From CAXBES01 sp963974915 (GTDB lineage: Bacteria; Bacteroidota; Bacteroidia; Flavobacteriales; Flavobacteriaceae), in contig CAXBES010000006.1 of the NCBI GenBank assembly GCA_963974915.1, positions 124,001 to 188,000 of the forward strand: DNA of 64,000 nucleotides, written 5' to 3'. The position numbers were made by a program, and so were the translations under genes. The notes under the pieces are model-generated. The model did no database searches, had not been told where the DNA came from, and worked only from the letters and a program-made list of their open reading frames with translations. Positions 41,648 through 50,136 of this stretch are shown here, one piece after another (position 1 is the stretch's first letter; each line of letters opens with the position of its first letter).

Positions 41648-44600
41648 TTACATGTTGCGGCGATACTGGCCTCCTACTTCAAACAAAGCTGACGTGATCT
41701 GACCTAAAGAACATACCTTGGTTGCCTCCATTAATTGTTCGAAGATGTTTTCGTTATTAATTGCGGCATTCTGTATTTTTTCTATCGCAGTCTCTGTAAT
41801 AGACTTATTAGCATTGTGTAGATTTTTCAAAATCTCGATCTGATACTGTTTCTCTTCTTCTGTTGCACGTATCACTTCGGCGGGTAGGACGGTGGGAGAC
41901 CCCGAACTGCTCAAGAAGGTATTCACACCAATTATTGGAAACTTGCCATTGTGCTTTAACGTTTCATAGTACAAACTTTCTTCTTGTATCTTACTGCGTT
42001 GGTACATAGTTTCCATTGCACCAAGAACTCCTCCGCGTTCGGTAATACTATCAAATTCTTTTAAAACAGCTTCTTCCACCAAATCGGTTAACTCTTCTAT
42101 AATAAATGAGCCCTGTATCGGATTTTCATTCTTAGCCAATCCTAATTCCTTGTTAATGATCAACTGAATCGCCATGGCTCGTCTCACGCTTTCCTCGGTA
42201 GGTGTTGTAATAGCTTCATCATAGGCATTTGTATGTAATGAATTACAATTATCATAAATAGCATACAACGCCTGAAGGGTAGTTCTAATATCGTTAAAAT
42301 CAATTTCCTGAGCGTGCAAGGATCTCCCGGAAGTCTGAATATGATACTTTAGCATCTGGGCTCTCGGATTAGCCCCATACTTTTCCTTTAGCGCTTTAGA
42401 CCATATTTTTCTCGCTACACGTCCTATAACAGAATACTCGGGATCGATTCCATTGCTAAAAAAGAATGAGAGATTGGGACCAAAGTCATTAATATCCATT
42501 CCTCTGCTAAGATAATACTCCACGTAGGTAAATCCGTTAGAAAGAGTAAATGCCAATTGTGTAATTGGATTAGCTCCCGCTTCAGCGATATGATAACCAC
42601 TTATGGAAACAGAGTAGAAATTTCTAACTTTCTTTTCAATGAAATACTCCTGAACATCACCCATTAGCCTCAAAGCAAATTCCGTAGAGAAAATACAAGT
42701 ATTCTGAGCCTGGTCTTCTTTCAAAATATCTGCCTGGACGGTTCCCCGTACCTGCATTAAAGTTTCAAACTTTATTTGGTCATATACTTTCTGAGGCAAA
42801 ACCTGATCACCCGTAACTCCAAGCAACATGAGACCTAAACCATCGTTCCCCTCGGGTAATTCTCCTCTGTATTGTGGACGATCTACTCCCCTTTTCTTAT
42901 ATATTGCTTCGATCTTCGCTGCAACTTCCTTTTCCATACCATTGTCTGTAATGTATTTCTCACAGTTCTGATCAATGGCTGCATTCATAAAAAACCCAAG
43001 TAGCATTGGAGCCGGACCGTTGATAGTCATACTCACCGATGTCATAGGATTGGTAAGATCGAAACCTGAATATAATTTTTTCGCATCGTCAAGACAACAA
43101 ATAGAAACCCCTGCATTTCCAATCTTTCCGTAGATATCGGGACGATGATCGGGATCATTCCCATAAAGTGTCACACTGTCGAATGCCGTAGAAAGTCTCT
43201 TCGCCGGTAACCCCATACTTACATAGTGGAAGCGTCGGTTAGTACGTTCGGGTCCGCCTTCACCAGCAAACATTCTTGCCGGATCTTCTCCGGTTCGCTT
43301 AAAAGGATACAGCCCTGCTGTAAAAGGAAATTCTCCCGGAACATTTTCTTGTAAAGTCCATTTTAGAATATCACCCCAGGCCTGGTATTTCGGAAGTGCC
43401 ACTTTTGCGATCTGGGTATGTGAAAGAGACTCGGTATGCGTTTTAATTTCAATCTCTTTATTTCTTACTTTAAATTTATAAACCGGTGATTTATACTTCT
43501 CCAATTTATCACTCCACCCTAAAATAACTTCCCAATTATATGGATCAAGATTAAGCTTCACCTTATCAAACTCGGCGACTAATAATTTAATTAATTGTTT
43601 GTTTTCTTCGGAAGAGTTTACAGCATCAATTACAATTCCCGCTTTGTCGATGTCTGGACGTTGCCCGGCAACCGACTCGATTGTTTTAAATATTCCGTAG
43701 AGTTTCTGAGCAACTTCAGCCTGTTCATTAGCTCTTTTATCATAAGCTCTATTGTTTTCAGAAATTTCTGAAAGGTATCGCGTTCTTGCCGGCGGAATAA
43801 CAAAGATCTTTTCAGACATCTCATCCGAAATAGTATAGTTACTTTTTAAATTTGAAGCTGTCTTCTCTACGATCTTGTCCATTACCTGCTTGTAGAGCTT
43901 ATTCATCCCGGGGTCGTTAAACTGAGAAGCGATGGTTCCATAAACCGGCAATTCCTCCTGTGGAGTTTCCCATAGTTGATGATTTCGCATATATTGCTTC
44001 TTTACATCTCGAAGCGCGTCTAAAGATCCTCTTTTGTCGAATTTGTTAATAGCTACCAGGTCCGCAAAATCTAACATATCTATTTTCTCCAGCTGTGTTG
44101 CTGCGCCAAATTCGGGTGTCATTACGTAAAGTGAAACATCGCTATGTTCCAAAATTTCGGTGTCACTTTGCCCTATCCCTGAAGTCTCCAAAATTATAAG
44201 GTCATATTCAGCTGCCTTTAAAACTTCAATGGCTTCGGCAACATATTTTGATAAAGCTAAATTACTTTGTCTGGTTGCCAAACTTCTCATATATACCCGA
44301 GGTGAGTTTATGGCGTTCATTCTAATTCTGTCTCCTAGCAGAGCACCTCCTGTTTTTCTTTTCGAAGGATCAACAGATATTAGACCTATTGTTTTCTCGG
44401 GGAAATCGATTAAAAATCTCCGCACGAGTTCATCGACTAACGACGATTTTCCGGCTCCTCCTGTTCCGGTTATTCCTAGCACAGGAGTGGTAATTTCTTT
44501 ATTTTTTTTATGTATTTTCTCAAGCGTTTCTTTCGCGATTTCAGGGAAGTTTTCTGTAGCTGATATCACTCTGGCGATCGCTCCGGGAATTTTTTCTGAA

Positions 44601-45073
44601 AGGCTATCAACTTCACCATTTAGTTTATCACCAATGGGGAAATCTGAAGTTTTAACAAGATCATTTATCATTCCCTGTAATCCCAACTCGCGGCCATCAT
44701 CAGGTGAATAAATGCGCGTAATTCCATAATCCATTAACTCTTTTATTTCCGAAGGGAGAATAACTCCTCCTCCACCTCCAAAAATTTTAATATGGTCTGC
44801 TCCCTTCTCCTTCAGAAGATCATACATATATTTAAAATACTCGTTATGTCCCCCTTGATAGGAAGTCATTGCAATAGCATTGGCATCCTCTTGTATCGCA
44901 GTATTAACAACCTCCTCTACACTTCTATCGTGTCCTAGGTGAATTACTTCAACACCGGTAGACTGTATAATTCTACGCATAATGTTAATAGCAGCGTCAT
45001 GACCATCAAAAAGTGATGCGGCGGTCACTATACGCACTTTGTTTTTAGGAATGTAAGGAGCTGGTTGTTGCAT
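41648..45073 (-). CDS. icmF: Fused isobutyryl-CoA mutase (IcmF type): B12 domain, GTPase, mutase
   Basis: A 1141-residue fusion. The B12-binding domain comes first, with DGHDAA at residues 23-28 (His25 as lower cobalt ligand). A MeaB-like GTPase domain has GITGTGGAGKS at 200-210, SVDPSKRKTGG and NKFD. The TIM-barrel mutase domain (about 550-1141) has ISGYHIAEAGANP with His828. Two residues that separate isobutyryl- from methylmalonyl-CoA mutases are visible: Phe591 in YPFKR and Gln790 in AQNTC, in place of the Tyr and Arg of methylmalonyl-CoA mutase. This points to isobutyryl-CoA/n-butyryl-CoA (or pivalyl-CoA) interconversion. It uses adenosylcobalamin and carries its own chaperone. Confidence 0.95.
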   Translation of the reverse strand: MQQPAPYIPKNKVRIVTAASLFDGHDAAINIMRRIIQSTGVEVIHLGHDRSVEEVVNTAIQEDANAIAMTSYQGGHNEYFKYMYDLLKEKGADHIKIFGGGGGVILPSEIKELMDYGITRIYSPDDGRELGLQGMINDLVKTSDFPIGDKLNGEVDSLSEKIPGAIARVISATENFPEIAKETLEKIHKKNKEITTPVLGITGTGGAGKSSLVDELVRRFLIDFPEKTIGLISVDPSKRKTGGALLGDRIRMNAINSPRVYMRSLATRQSNLALSKYVAEAIEVLKAAEYDLIILETSGIGQSDTEILEHSDVSLYVMTPEFGAATQLEKIDMLDFADLVAINKFDKRGSLDALRDVKKQYMRNHQLWETPQEELPVYGTIASQFNDPGMNKLYKQVMDKIVEKTASNLKSNYTISDEMSEKIFVIPPARTRYLSEISENNRAYDKRANEQAEVAQKLYGIFKTIESVAGQRPDIDKAGIVIDAVNSSEENKQLIKLLVAEFDKVKLNLDPYNWEVILGWSDKLEKYKSPVYKFKVRNKEIEIKTHTESLSHTQIAKVALPKYQAWGDILKWTLQENVPGEFPFTAGLYPFKRTGEDPARMFAGEGGPERTNRRFHYVSMGLPAKRLSTAFDSVTLYGNDPDHRPDIYGKIGNAGVSICCLDDAKKLYSGFDLTNPMTSVSMTINGPAPMLLGFFMNAAIDQNCEKYITDNGMEKEVAAKIEAIYKKRGVDRPQYRGELPEGNDGLGLMLLGVTGDQVLPQKVYDQIKFETLMQVRGTVQADILKEDQAQNTCIFSTEFALRLMGDVQEYFIEKKVRNFYSVSISGYHIAEAGANPITQLAFTLSNGFTYVEYYLSRGMDINDFGPNLSFFFSNGIDPEYSVIGRVARKIWSKALKEKYGANPRAQMLKYHIQTSGRSLHAQEIDFNDIRTTLQALYAIYDNCNSLHTNAYDEAITTPTEESVRRAMAIQLIINKELGLAKNENPIQGSFIIEELTDLVEEAVLKEFDSITERGGVLGAMETMYQRSKIQEESLYYETLKHNGKFPIIGVNTFLSSSGSPTVLPAEVIRATEEEKQYQIEILKNLHNANKSITETAIEKIQNAAINNENIFEQLMEATKVCSLGQITSALFEVGGQYRRNM

Positions 45074-45101
45074 AGGTATTAAAGTTATGTTTTTGGATGT
45101 G

Positions 45102-45109
45102 CAAATTTA
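45102..45109 (-). promoter_or_regulatory. Candidate -7 box for the mutase gene
   Basis: On the minus strand TAAATTTG (45109-45102) matches TAnnTTTG, 28 bp before the ATG at 45073. No clear TTG is seen at -33. No cobalamin riboswitch is recognisable in the short leader. Confidence 0.5.
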
Positions 45110-45188
45110 TGAAAACCTTATAGATATTCAGCCTTTCTGGATATAATTACAGTCATAAATTTTATTTAAAAATTACTTGTGTGTCCAA

Positions 45189-45196
45189 TATTTTTG
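45189..45196 (+). promoter_or_regulatory. Candidate -7 box for the T9SS cargo gene
   Basis: TATTTTTG matches TAnnTTTG, 41 bp before the ATG at 45238. The nearest TTG (45177-45179) is too close, so the -33 element is unclear. Confidence 0.45.
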
Positions 45197-45237
45197 TATA
45201 TTGCAACATCATTATTAAACTATAAAATATTAACATT

Positions 45238-46161
45238 ATGAAAAAAATTTACTTATTAGCTTTTGCAGTGTGTGCTTTTGCATTCAACGCAGACGCTCAA
45301 ATTATTGAAGATAGCTTTGAATTCTACGTTCTTGGTGACATGGGTACTCAGGCTCCAGGTATATGGGGTAACTGGTCTCAGGATCCAGCCGGATCGTCTG
45401 CAGAGAACATCATCGTTTCTGATGATTTTGCAGCTTCAGGAACTAAATCAGGATTTATTGGACCTGGTCAAGGGCCACAAGATGCACTTCTTTATTTAGG
45501 AAATGAAACTACCGGTGATTACACTCTAAGATGGAACATGTATGTTCCTTCTGGAAACGAAGGGTATTTCAATGTTCAGGGTACTATTCCTGCTTCAGGA
45601 CCAATTACTGGTATTTGGAACACAGGAGATATTTACTTTAACCAAGATGGACTTGCTTCTGGTGTTGGTACTGATACTGCTGCTCCTGGTGACGATTTCA
45701 GTTTTCCACATGATGAGTGGTTCGATCTAGCAATTTATTTCGATCTTGATGGTGGACCAACTTATGAGTTATTCATTAACGGTGTAGCGGCTTACGATAG
45801 CCCAATCGATTTCCAAGATGACTCTACTTTAGGTGCAGTTGACTTTTTCGCAGCTAGTCCGGCAACTACATTCTACGTAGATGACGTATTATACACGCAA
45901 GGAAACACTGTTTTAGGTGTAAATGATTTCGAAGAAAAAGTTGTAAGTGTATATCCTAACCCGGTTGTTGATGTTTTAAACATTTCAACAAAAGAGGCTG
46001 TTAGTACAGTTACTATTTATGACGTTCTTGGAAAAGTAGTTCTTCAGGCTCAACCTGATTCAATTTCTCCAAGTATCGACATGAGTGCATTCTCTTCCGG
46101 AGCTTACTTAGTACAAGTAACTATTGGAGATGCTACTAAAACTGTAAAAGTTATCAAATAA
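45238..46161 (+). CDS. Secreted protein with type IX secretion C-terminal sorting domain
   Basis: A 307-residue secreted protein: a signal peptide cleaved near ADAQ, a beta-rich lectin/laminin-G-like domain (residues about 25-225; GDYTLRWNMYVPSGNEGYF, WFDLAIYFDLDGGPTYELF) and a type A sorting domain. The sorting domain starts VSVYPNPVVDVLNI, contains TIYDVLGKVV and ends in GAYLVQVTIGDATKTVKVIK. The sorting domain sends the protein across the outer membrane by T9SS, after which it is anchored or released. Ligand unknown. It has its own promoter box and terminator. Confidence 0.93.
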   Translation: MKKIYLLAFAVCAFAFNADAQIIEDSFEFYVLGDMGTQAPGIWGNWSQDPAGSSAENIIVSDDFAASGTKSGFIGPGQGPQDALLYLGNETTGDYTLRWNMYVPSGNEGYFNVQGTIPASGPITGIWNTGDIYFNQDGLASGVGTDTAAPGDDFSFPHDEWFDLAIYFDLDGGPTYELFINGVAAYDSPIDFQDDSTLGAVDFFAASPATTFYVDDVLYTQGNTVLGVNDFEEKVVSVYPNPVVDVLNISTKEAVSTVTIYDVLGKVVLQAQPDSISPSIDMSAFSSGAYLVQVTIGDATKTVKVIK

Positions 46162-46183
46162 TTATATCTCTATAGATATTCTT

Positions 46184-46218
46184 AAAAAGACCCTTCTTTC
46201 GAAGGGTCTTTTTTTTTA
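46184..46218 (+). terminator. Intrinsic terminator of the T9SS cargo gene
   Basis: AAAAAGACCCTTC (46184-46196) pairs with GAAGGGTCTTTTT (46201-46213) around TTTC, followed by more T. The -7 box of the next gene begins in the T-run. Confidence 0.92.
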
Positions 46219-46224
46219 ACTTTG
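46217..46224 (+). promoter_or_regulatory. Candidate -7 box for the DUF4197 gene
   Basis: TAACTTTG matches TAnnTTTG, directly after the terminator T-run and 33 bp before the chosen ATG at 46258. It argues against translation starting at the upstream in-frame TTG (46222). Confidence 0.55.
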
Positions 46225-46257
46225 AATAAAAATATTCGTTCCAATTCCACTATAACT

Positions 46258-46965
46258 ATGTATTTAAAAAAGCTGTTTCTATTTTGCTCTTGTTTCACAA
46301 TTTTATCCTGTGCCGAATTACAAAATGTTGTAAATACACTTCCTAGTCAGACCGGCATGGACCCCACCATGATAGCCAGTGGTTTAAGAGAAGCATTGGA
46401 TTTCGGTATTGATAAACAAGTTACAAAACTCACTCAGAAGGACGGTTTTTATAAAAATTCACTAGTAAAAATTTTGCTTCCACAAGAGCTTCAAAAAGTA
46501 GATCAAACATTAAGAGACATTGGCCTTGGAAGTTTAGCAGATGAAGGCATAAAAGTATTAAACAGAGCCGCTGAAGATGCTGTCAAAGAATCGACTCCTA
46601 TTTTCGTTGATGCAGTTAAGCAGATCACTTTCGCTGATGCAAAAAATATACTTTTAGGTTCAGATACCGCAGCAACCCTATATTTAAAAGACAGAACTAG
46701 TAATGCCCTTTATGGAAAATTTAATCCAGTAATTCAAAACTCATTTAGCAAGGTGGGTGCCGACAAGATCTGGGCAAACATCATCAATAAATACAACACG
46801 ATTCCATTTGTAAATCAAGTGAATCCGGACCTTACAGATTATGTCACTAATGAAGCCTTAAAAGGCGTATATACCATGATCGGGGTGGAAGAGAAAAAGA
46901 TAAGAACTAATATATCTTCGAGAACCACTACACTCCTTCGCCAGGTATTTGCGTTACAAGATTAA
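46258..46965 (+). CDS. DUF4197 lipoprotein
   Basis: A 235-residue lipoprotein (lipobox ILSC). I take the ATG at 46258, which opens a normal signal peptide; the frame reaches back to a TTG at 46222 that falls in the promoter box. DUF4197 features are the helical core with SGLREALDFGIDKQVTKLTQKDGFYKN, VKILLPQELQKVDQTLRDIG and FNPVIQNSFSKVGADKIW. Function unknown; members are abundant envelope proteins in Bacteroidota and Proteobacteria. Confidence 0.9.
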   Translation: MYLKKLFLFCSCFTILSCAELQNVVNTLPSQTGMDPTMIASGLREALDFGIDKQVTKLTQKDGFYKNSLVKILLPQELQKVDQTLRDIGLGSLADEGIKVLNRAAEDAVKESTPIFVDAVKQITFADAKNILLGSDTAATLYLKDRTSNALYGKFNPVIQNSFSKVGADKIWANIINKYNTIPFVNQVNPDLTDYVTNEALKGVYTMIGVEEKKIRTNISSRTTTLLRQVFALQD

Positions 46966-47084
46966 CTTGTTAAATGGTTGAGGCTTACAGGTTAATTCAA
47001 CTTATTAGATTAACAGACATTTAACCAATACTTAGTATAATTTCACTTTTACCTATTGTAATTTTACACAAAATTATAAGGCCC

Positions 47085-47267
47085 ATGTTTGATTGGTTAA
47101 AAAGGAAAGACGAGCTCGAAAAACTAAAAATTAAATACCGAGATTTGATGAAGAGGTCATTTAAATTGGCAGTTTCAGATAAAAGAAGAAGTGAATTGGC
47201 AAGAAGTGAAGCACAGGAAGTTTTGGAAAAAATACAGTACCTTAAAATGAAACTAGCTGATAAGTAA
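47085..47267 (+). CDS. Lacal_2735-family small coiled-coil protein
   Basis: A 60-residue, charged, fully helical protein: MFDWLKRKDELEKLKIKYRD, then a heptad-like region ending YLKMKLADK. It matches the small flavobacterial family named after Lacal_2735, of unknown role. It is monocistronic, and its stop is one base from the end of the convergent BtuF-like gene. Confidence 0.82.
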   Translation: MFDWLKRKDELEKLKIKYRDLMKRSFKLAVSDKRRSELARSEAQEVLEKIQYLKMKLADK

Positions 47268-47268
47268 A

Positions 47269-48045
47269 CTACACCAATTCTTCAAAATATTGGAATGCAT
47301 CTTTTAACCTGGATCCATACCAGCTAAAATACTCCCCATCTACCAACATTACATCAGTTTTTAATTCTTTTCTCAAAGAAGCTACATCCGTTTCTTTAAA
47401 TGGATATGGTTCTGAAGAAAGTAAAACAAGATCCGCATTTCTCATTATATCTATATCTATTTCCGGATATCTACTTTCCGTTTCAGCTATGATATTCTCA
47501 AAATTATTCATCTTTAATAAGCTACTAATAAAGGTCGCTCGTCCCGCACACATATAGGGAGATTTCCAAATTAGATAAACAACTTTTCGTACGGGTCTAG
47601 TCTTGGTGTTCAACAGGAATTGATTTCTACTCCTCTCTATCTCATTAATAAGCGATTTCGACTTTTCAGAAATACCGAAGATCTTACCCAAGGTAGAGAT
47701 CATTTCATAACAATCTGAAATCTCTCCTATATCACTAACCCAAACCGGGACAAACTCCTCTAATTGTGTAACCATCTCGAACGTATTTTCTTCTTTGTTA
47801 CAAATTACAAGATCAGGTTTAAGGGTTTTAATTTTCTCGAGATCAACATTTTTTGTCCCTCCTACGATTGTCTTATTTTTCCTTAAATAGGTAGGGTGCA
47901 CACAGAATTTGGTTACGCCTACTATTTTCGATTCTAATCCCAAATCAACCAGCAGTTCGGTTTGAGATGGAACCAGCGATACAATACGATTTGGAGGTTT
48001 TTGTAGAAATAAGGATCGGTTTAATTGATCAATTATTTTCATCAC
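47269..48045 (-). CDS. BtuF-like helical-backbone metal/cobalamin-receptor protein
   Basis: A 258-residue type III solute-binding protein with two lobes joined by a long helix: IVSLVPSQTELLVDLGLES at the start, VGVTKFCVHP, GGTKNVDLEKIKTLKPDLVI and AGRATFISSLLKMNNFENI. The family captures vitamin B12, haem or siderophores for ABC import. No N-terminal signal peptide or lipobox is seen, which is odd for a periplasmic receptor. It is the third gene of a prfA-pyrF-btuF-like run (12-bp gap from pyrF). A link to the B12-dependent mutases in this window is possible. Confidence 0.85.
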   Translation of the reverse strand: MMKIIDQLNRSLFLQKPPNRIVSLVPSQTELLVDLGLESKIVGVTKFCVHPTYLRKNKTIVGGTKNVDLEKIKTLKPDLVICNKEENTFEMVTQLEEFVPVWVSDIGEISDCYEMISTLGKIFGISEKSKSLINEIERSRNQFLLNTKTRPVRKVVYLIWKSPYMCAGRATFISSLLKMNNFENIIAETESRYPEIDIDIMRNADLVLLSSEPYPFKETDVASLRKELKTDVMLVDGEYFSWYGSRLKDAFQYFEELV

Positions 48046-48057
48046 CTCAAATCTTGA

Positions 48058-48873
48058 TTACTCCGAAAGTATCTTTCGCATTTGAAGCTGTAACTTTTGT
48101 GCCGCTTCTCTGGCAGCTTCAGCAAAATCCTTTTCATGTGAGGCATAAATTATTCCCCGGGAAGAATTAATTAAAAGTCCAATATCTTTAATCATACCAT
48201 AACGGCATACGTCATCAAGACTTCCACCCTGAGCGCCTACTCCAGGCACTAATAGAAAACTATCTGGTAAAATATGTCTTACTTCGGAAAGAAAACTCGC
48301 TTTTGTAGCCCCTACAACATACATCAAATTCTTACTATTCTTCCAATTTTTTGATGTTTGAAGCACACTCTTGTAAAGCTCGGTATTTTCTAATTGTTTA
48401 GTCTGAAAATCGTACGCACCTTCATTAGAAGTTAGTGCTAATAAGATGGTGTGTTTCCCTTCAAAGGCTAAGAATGGTTCAACAGAGTCTTTACCCATAT
48501 AAGGTGCTACTGTTATTGAGTCAAAACCCAGGTTGTCTAAAAATGCTTTGGCATACATCGCAGATGTATTGCCTATATCTCCTCGTTTCGCATCGGCAAT
48601 AGTAAAAATATCCGGATAATTTCCATTTAAATACTTTATGGTTTTTTCCAAAGATTTCCATCCGTCGAGCCCATAAGCCTCATAAAATGCGGTATTCGGC
48701 TTGTAAGCAACTGCCAAGTGATGAGTAGCATCAATGATCTCCTTATTAAAAGAAAAAATAGGATCTTCCTCTTTTAATAAATGCTGTGGAATTTTGCCTA
48801 AATCCACGTCAAGGCCAATGCATAAAAATGATTGTTTCTTCCTAATTTCTGAAATTAACTGAGTTGTTGTCAT
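48058..48873 (-). CDS. pyrF: Orotidine-5'-phosphate decarboxylase (long, type 2)
   Basis: A 271-residue enzyme for the last step of UMP synthesis (OMP to UMP plus CO2). CIGLDVDLGKIP, AYKPNTAFYEAYG and the catalytic DAKRGDIGNT (Asp-x-Lys-x-x-Asp) are visible, with VPGVGAQGG as the phosphate-binding loop. The length and motif spelling match the type 2 (mycobacterial-like) branch. It lies 18 bp after prfA. Confidence 0.95.
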   Translation of the reverse strand: MTTTQLISEIRKKQSFLCIGLDVDLGKIPQHLLKEEDPIFSFNKEIIDATHHLAVAYKPNTAFYEAYGLDGWKSLEKTIKYLNGNYPDIFTIADAKRGDIGNTSAMYAKAFLDNLGFDSITVAPYMGKDSVEPFLAFEGKHTILLALTSNEGAYDFQTKQLENTELYKSVLQTSKNWKNSKNLMYVVGATKASFLSEVRHILPDSFLLVPGVGAQGGSLDDVCRYGMIKDIGLLINSSRGIIYASHEKDFAEAAREAAQKLQLQMRKILSE

Positions 48874-48891
48874 TAAGGATCAATAATAGTT

Positions 48892-49968
48892 CTAGAAGGT
48901 CTCTCCGGATTCCTTTAGTTTTTCCGTATTACTAACTAATTGCAGTTCGTCGATGATCTTCTGAACATCCCCATCAATAATATTGCTTAGATCATAAAGT
49001 GTTAGATTAATTCTGTGATCTGTAACTCTTCCCTGAGGATAATTATAAGTTCTAATCTTAGCACTTCGATCTCCACTTGTCACCATGGAGCCTCTTTTTA
49101 ATGCATCTTCTGCCTGTTTTTTTGCCAATTCAAGATCATAGAGTCGCGAACGAAGTACTTTAAATGCCTTCTCCTTATTTTTATGCTGTGACTTTTGATC
49201 CTGACATTGAGCAACTAACCCGGTGGGCTCGTGAGTTAAACGAACTGCAGAGTACGTAGTGTTCACCGATTGCCCACCCGGACCTGACGAACAAAAGAAA
49301 TCGATACGCACATCTTTAGGATCAATTTCTACATCAAATTCTTCAGCTTCGGGAAAGACCATAACAGTAGCGGCACTTGTATGTACTCGCCCTTGAGTTT
49401 CGGTTTGAGGTACACGTTGAACTCGGTGCACTCCGGCCTCAAACTTAAGAGTTCCATAAACGTCTTCACCTTCTATTTCAAACTGAATTTCTTTATACCC
49501 ACCGCTTGTTCCTTCACTAAAATCTACCACACTGGTTCTCCAACCTTTACTCTCACAATATTTTGAATACATTCTAAAGAGATCTCCGGCAAAGATACTC
49601 GCCTCATCACCCCCCGTTCCTGCACGAATTTCCATTACGGCATTTTTAGAATCTTCAGGGTCTTTAGGAACCAATAAGAATTTAATTTCTTCCTCTAATT
49701 TAGGAATTCTATTTTTTGCATCCTCAAGTTCCATTTTTGCCATTTCAACCATTTCGGCATCACTTCCATCGGTTATTATCTCCTCCGCCTCACTAACATT
49801 ATTGGTTAGGTTTATATATTCTTCCCGCTTATCCATTAGCAACCTAAGATCTTTGTACTCCTTGTTGAGCTGTACATATCTTTTCTGATCGGTAATAATA
49901 TCTGGCTGAATAATAAGGTCACTTACTTCATCGAATCTCTGTTTAACTATTTGAAGTTTTTCTAACAT
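48892..49968 (-). CDS. prfA: Peptide chain release factor 1
   Basis: A 358-residue class I release factor that reads UAA and UAG. The start is taken at the ATG at 49968 (MLEKLQIVKQRFDEV), which gives the usual RF1 length; 15 upstream in-frame codons overlap a leader hairpin. The GGQ motif is in SGPGGQSVNTTYSAVR, where it triggers peptidyl-tRNA hydrolysis. HRVQRVPQTETQGRVHTSAA is RF1-typical. It is first in the prfA-pyrF-btuF-like run. Confidence 0.96.
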   Translation of the reverse strand: MLEKLQIVKQRFDEVSDLIIQPDIITDQKRYVQLNKEYKDLRLLMDKREEYINLTNNVSEAEEIITDGSDAEMVEMAKMELEDAKNRIPKLEEEIKFLLVPKDPEDSKNAVMEIRAGTGGDEASIFAGDLFRMYSKYCESKGWRTSVVDFSEGTSGGYKEIQFEIEGEDVYGTLKFEAGVHRVQRVPQTETQGRVHTSAATVMVFPEAEEFDVEIDPKDVRIDFFCSSGPGGQSVNTTYSAVRLTHEPTGLVAQCQDQKSQHKNKEKAFKVLRSRLYDLELAKKQAEDALKRGSMVTSGDRSAKIRTYNYPQGRVTDHRINLTLYDLSNIIDGDVQKIIDELQLVSNTEKLKESGETF

Positions 49969-49986
49969 ATAAAGATTATAATTGAG

Positions 49987-50018
49987 CTGCTTATTAAGCA
50001 TAAGCAGTTGCAAATTTA
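49987..50018 (-). promoter_or_regulatory. Promoter box and leader hairpin of prfA
   Basis: On the minus strand TAAATTTG (50018-50011) matches TAnnTTTG. Directly downstream CTGCTTA (49987-49993) and TAAGCAG (50001-50007) form a 7-bp hairpin in the short leader before the ATG at 49968. Confidence 0.5.
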
Positions 50019-50136
50019 CAATAAATTAGTCGATTTTGTTCTTGAATTACTTTGACGCTTCAGATGAATTCCAATAATTAATTCTGAAAAACCCCGTTGC
50101 TCAATGTGCAAAAGTTTCCGAAGAAAATAAATCAAT

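Noticed and set aside
44160..44711. 183-residue plus-strand frame inside icmF
   Set aside because: It is antisense to the conserved GTPase domain of the mutase, has Ser/Pro-rich low-complexity composition and no promoter box.
45074..45237. Cobalamin riboswitch upstream of icmF
   Set aside because: The space before the start is short, carries a simple promoter box and shows no B12-box-like sequence.
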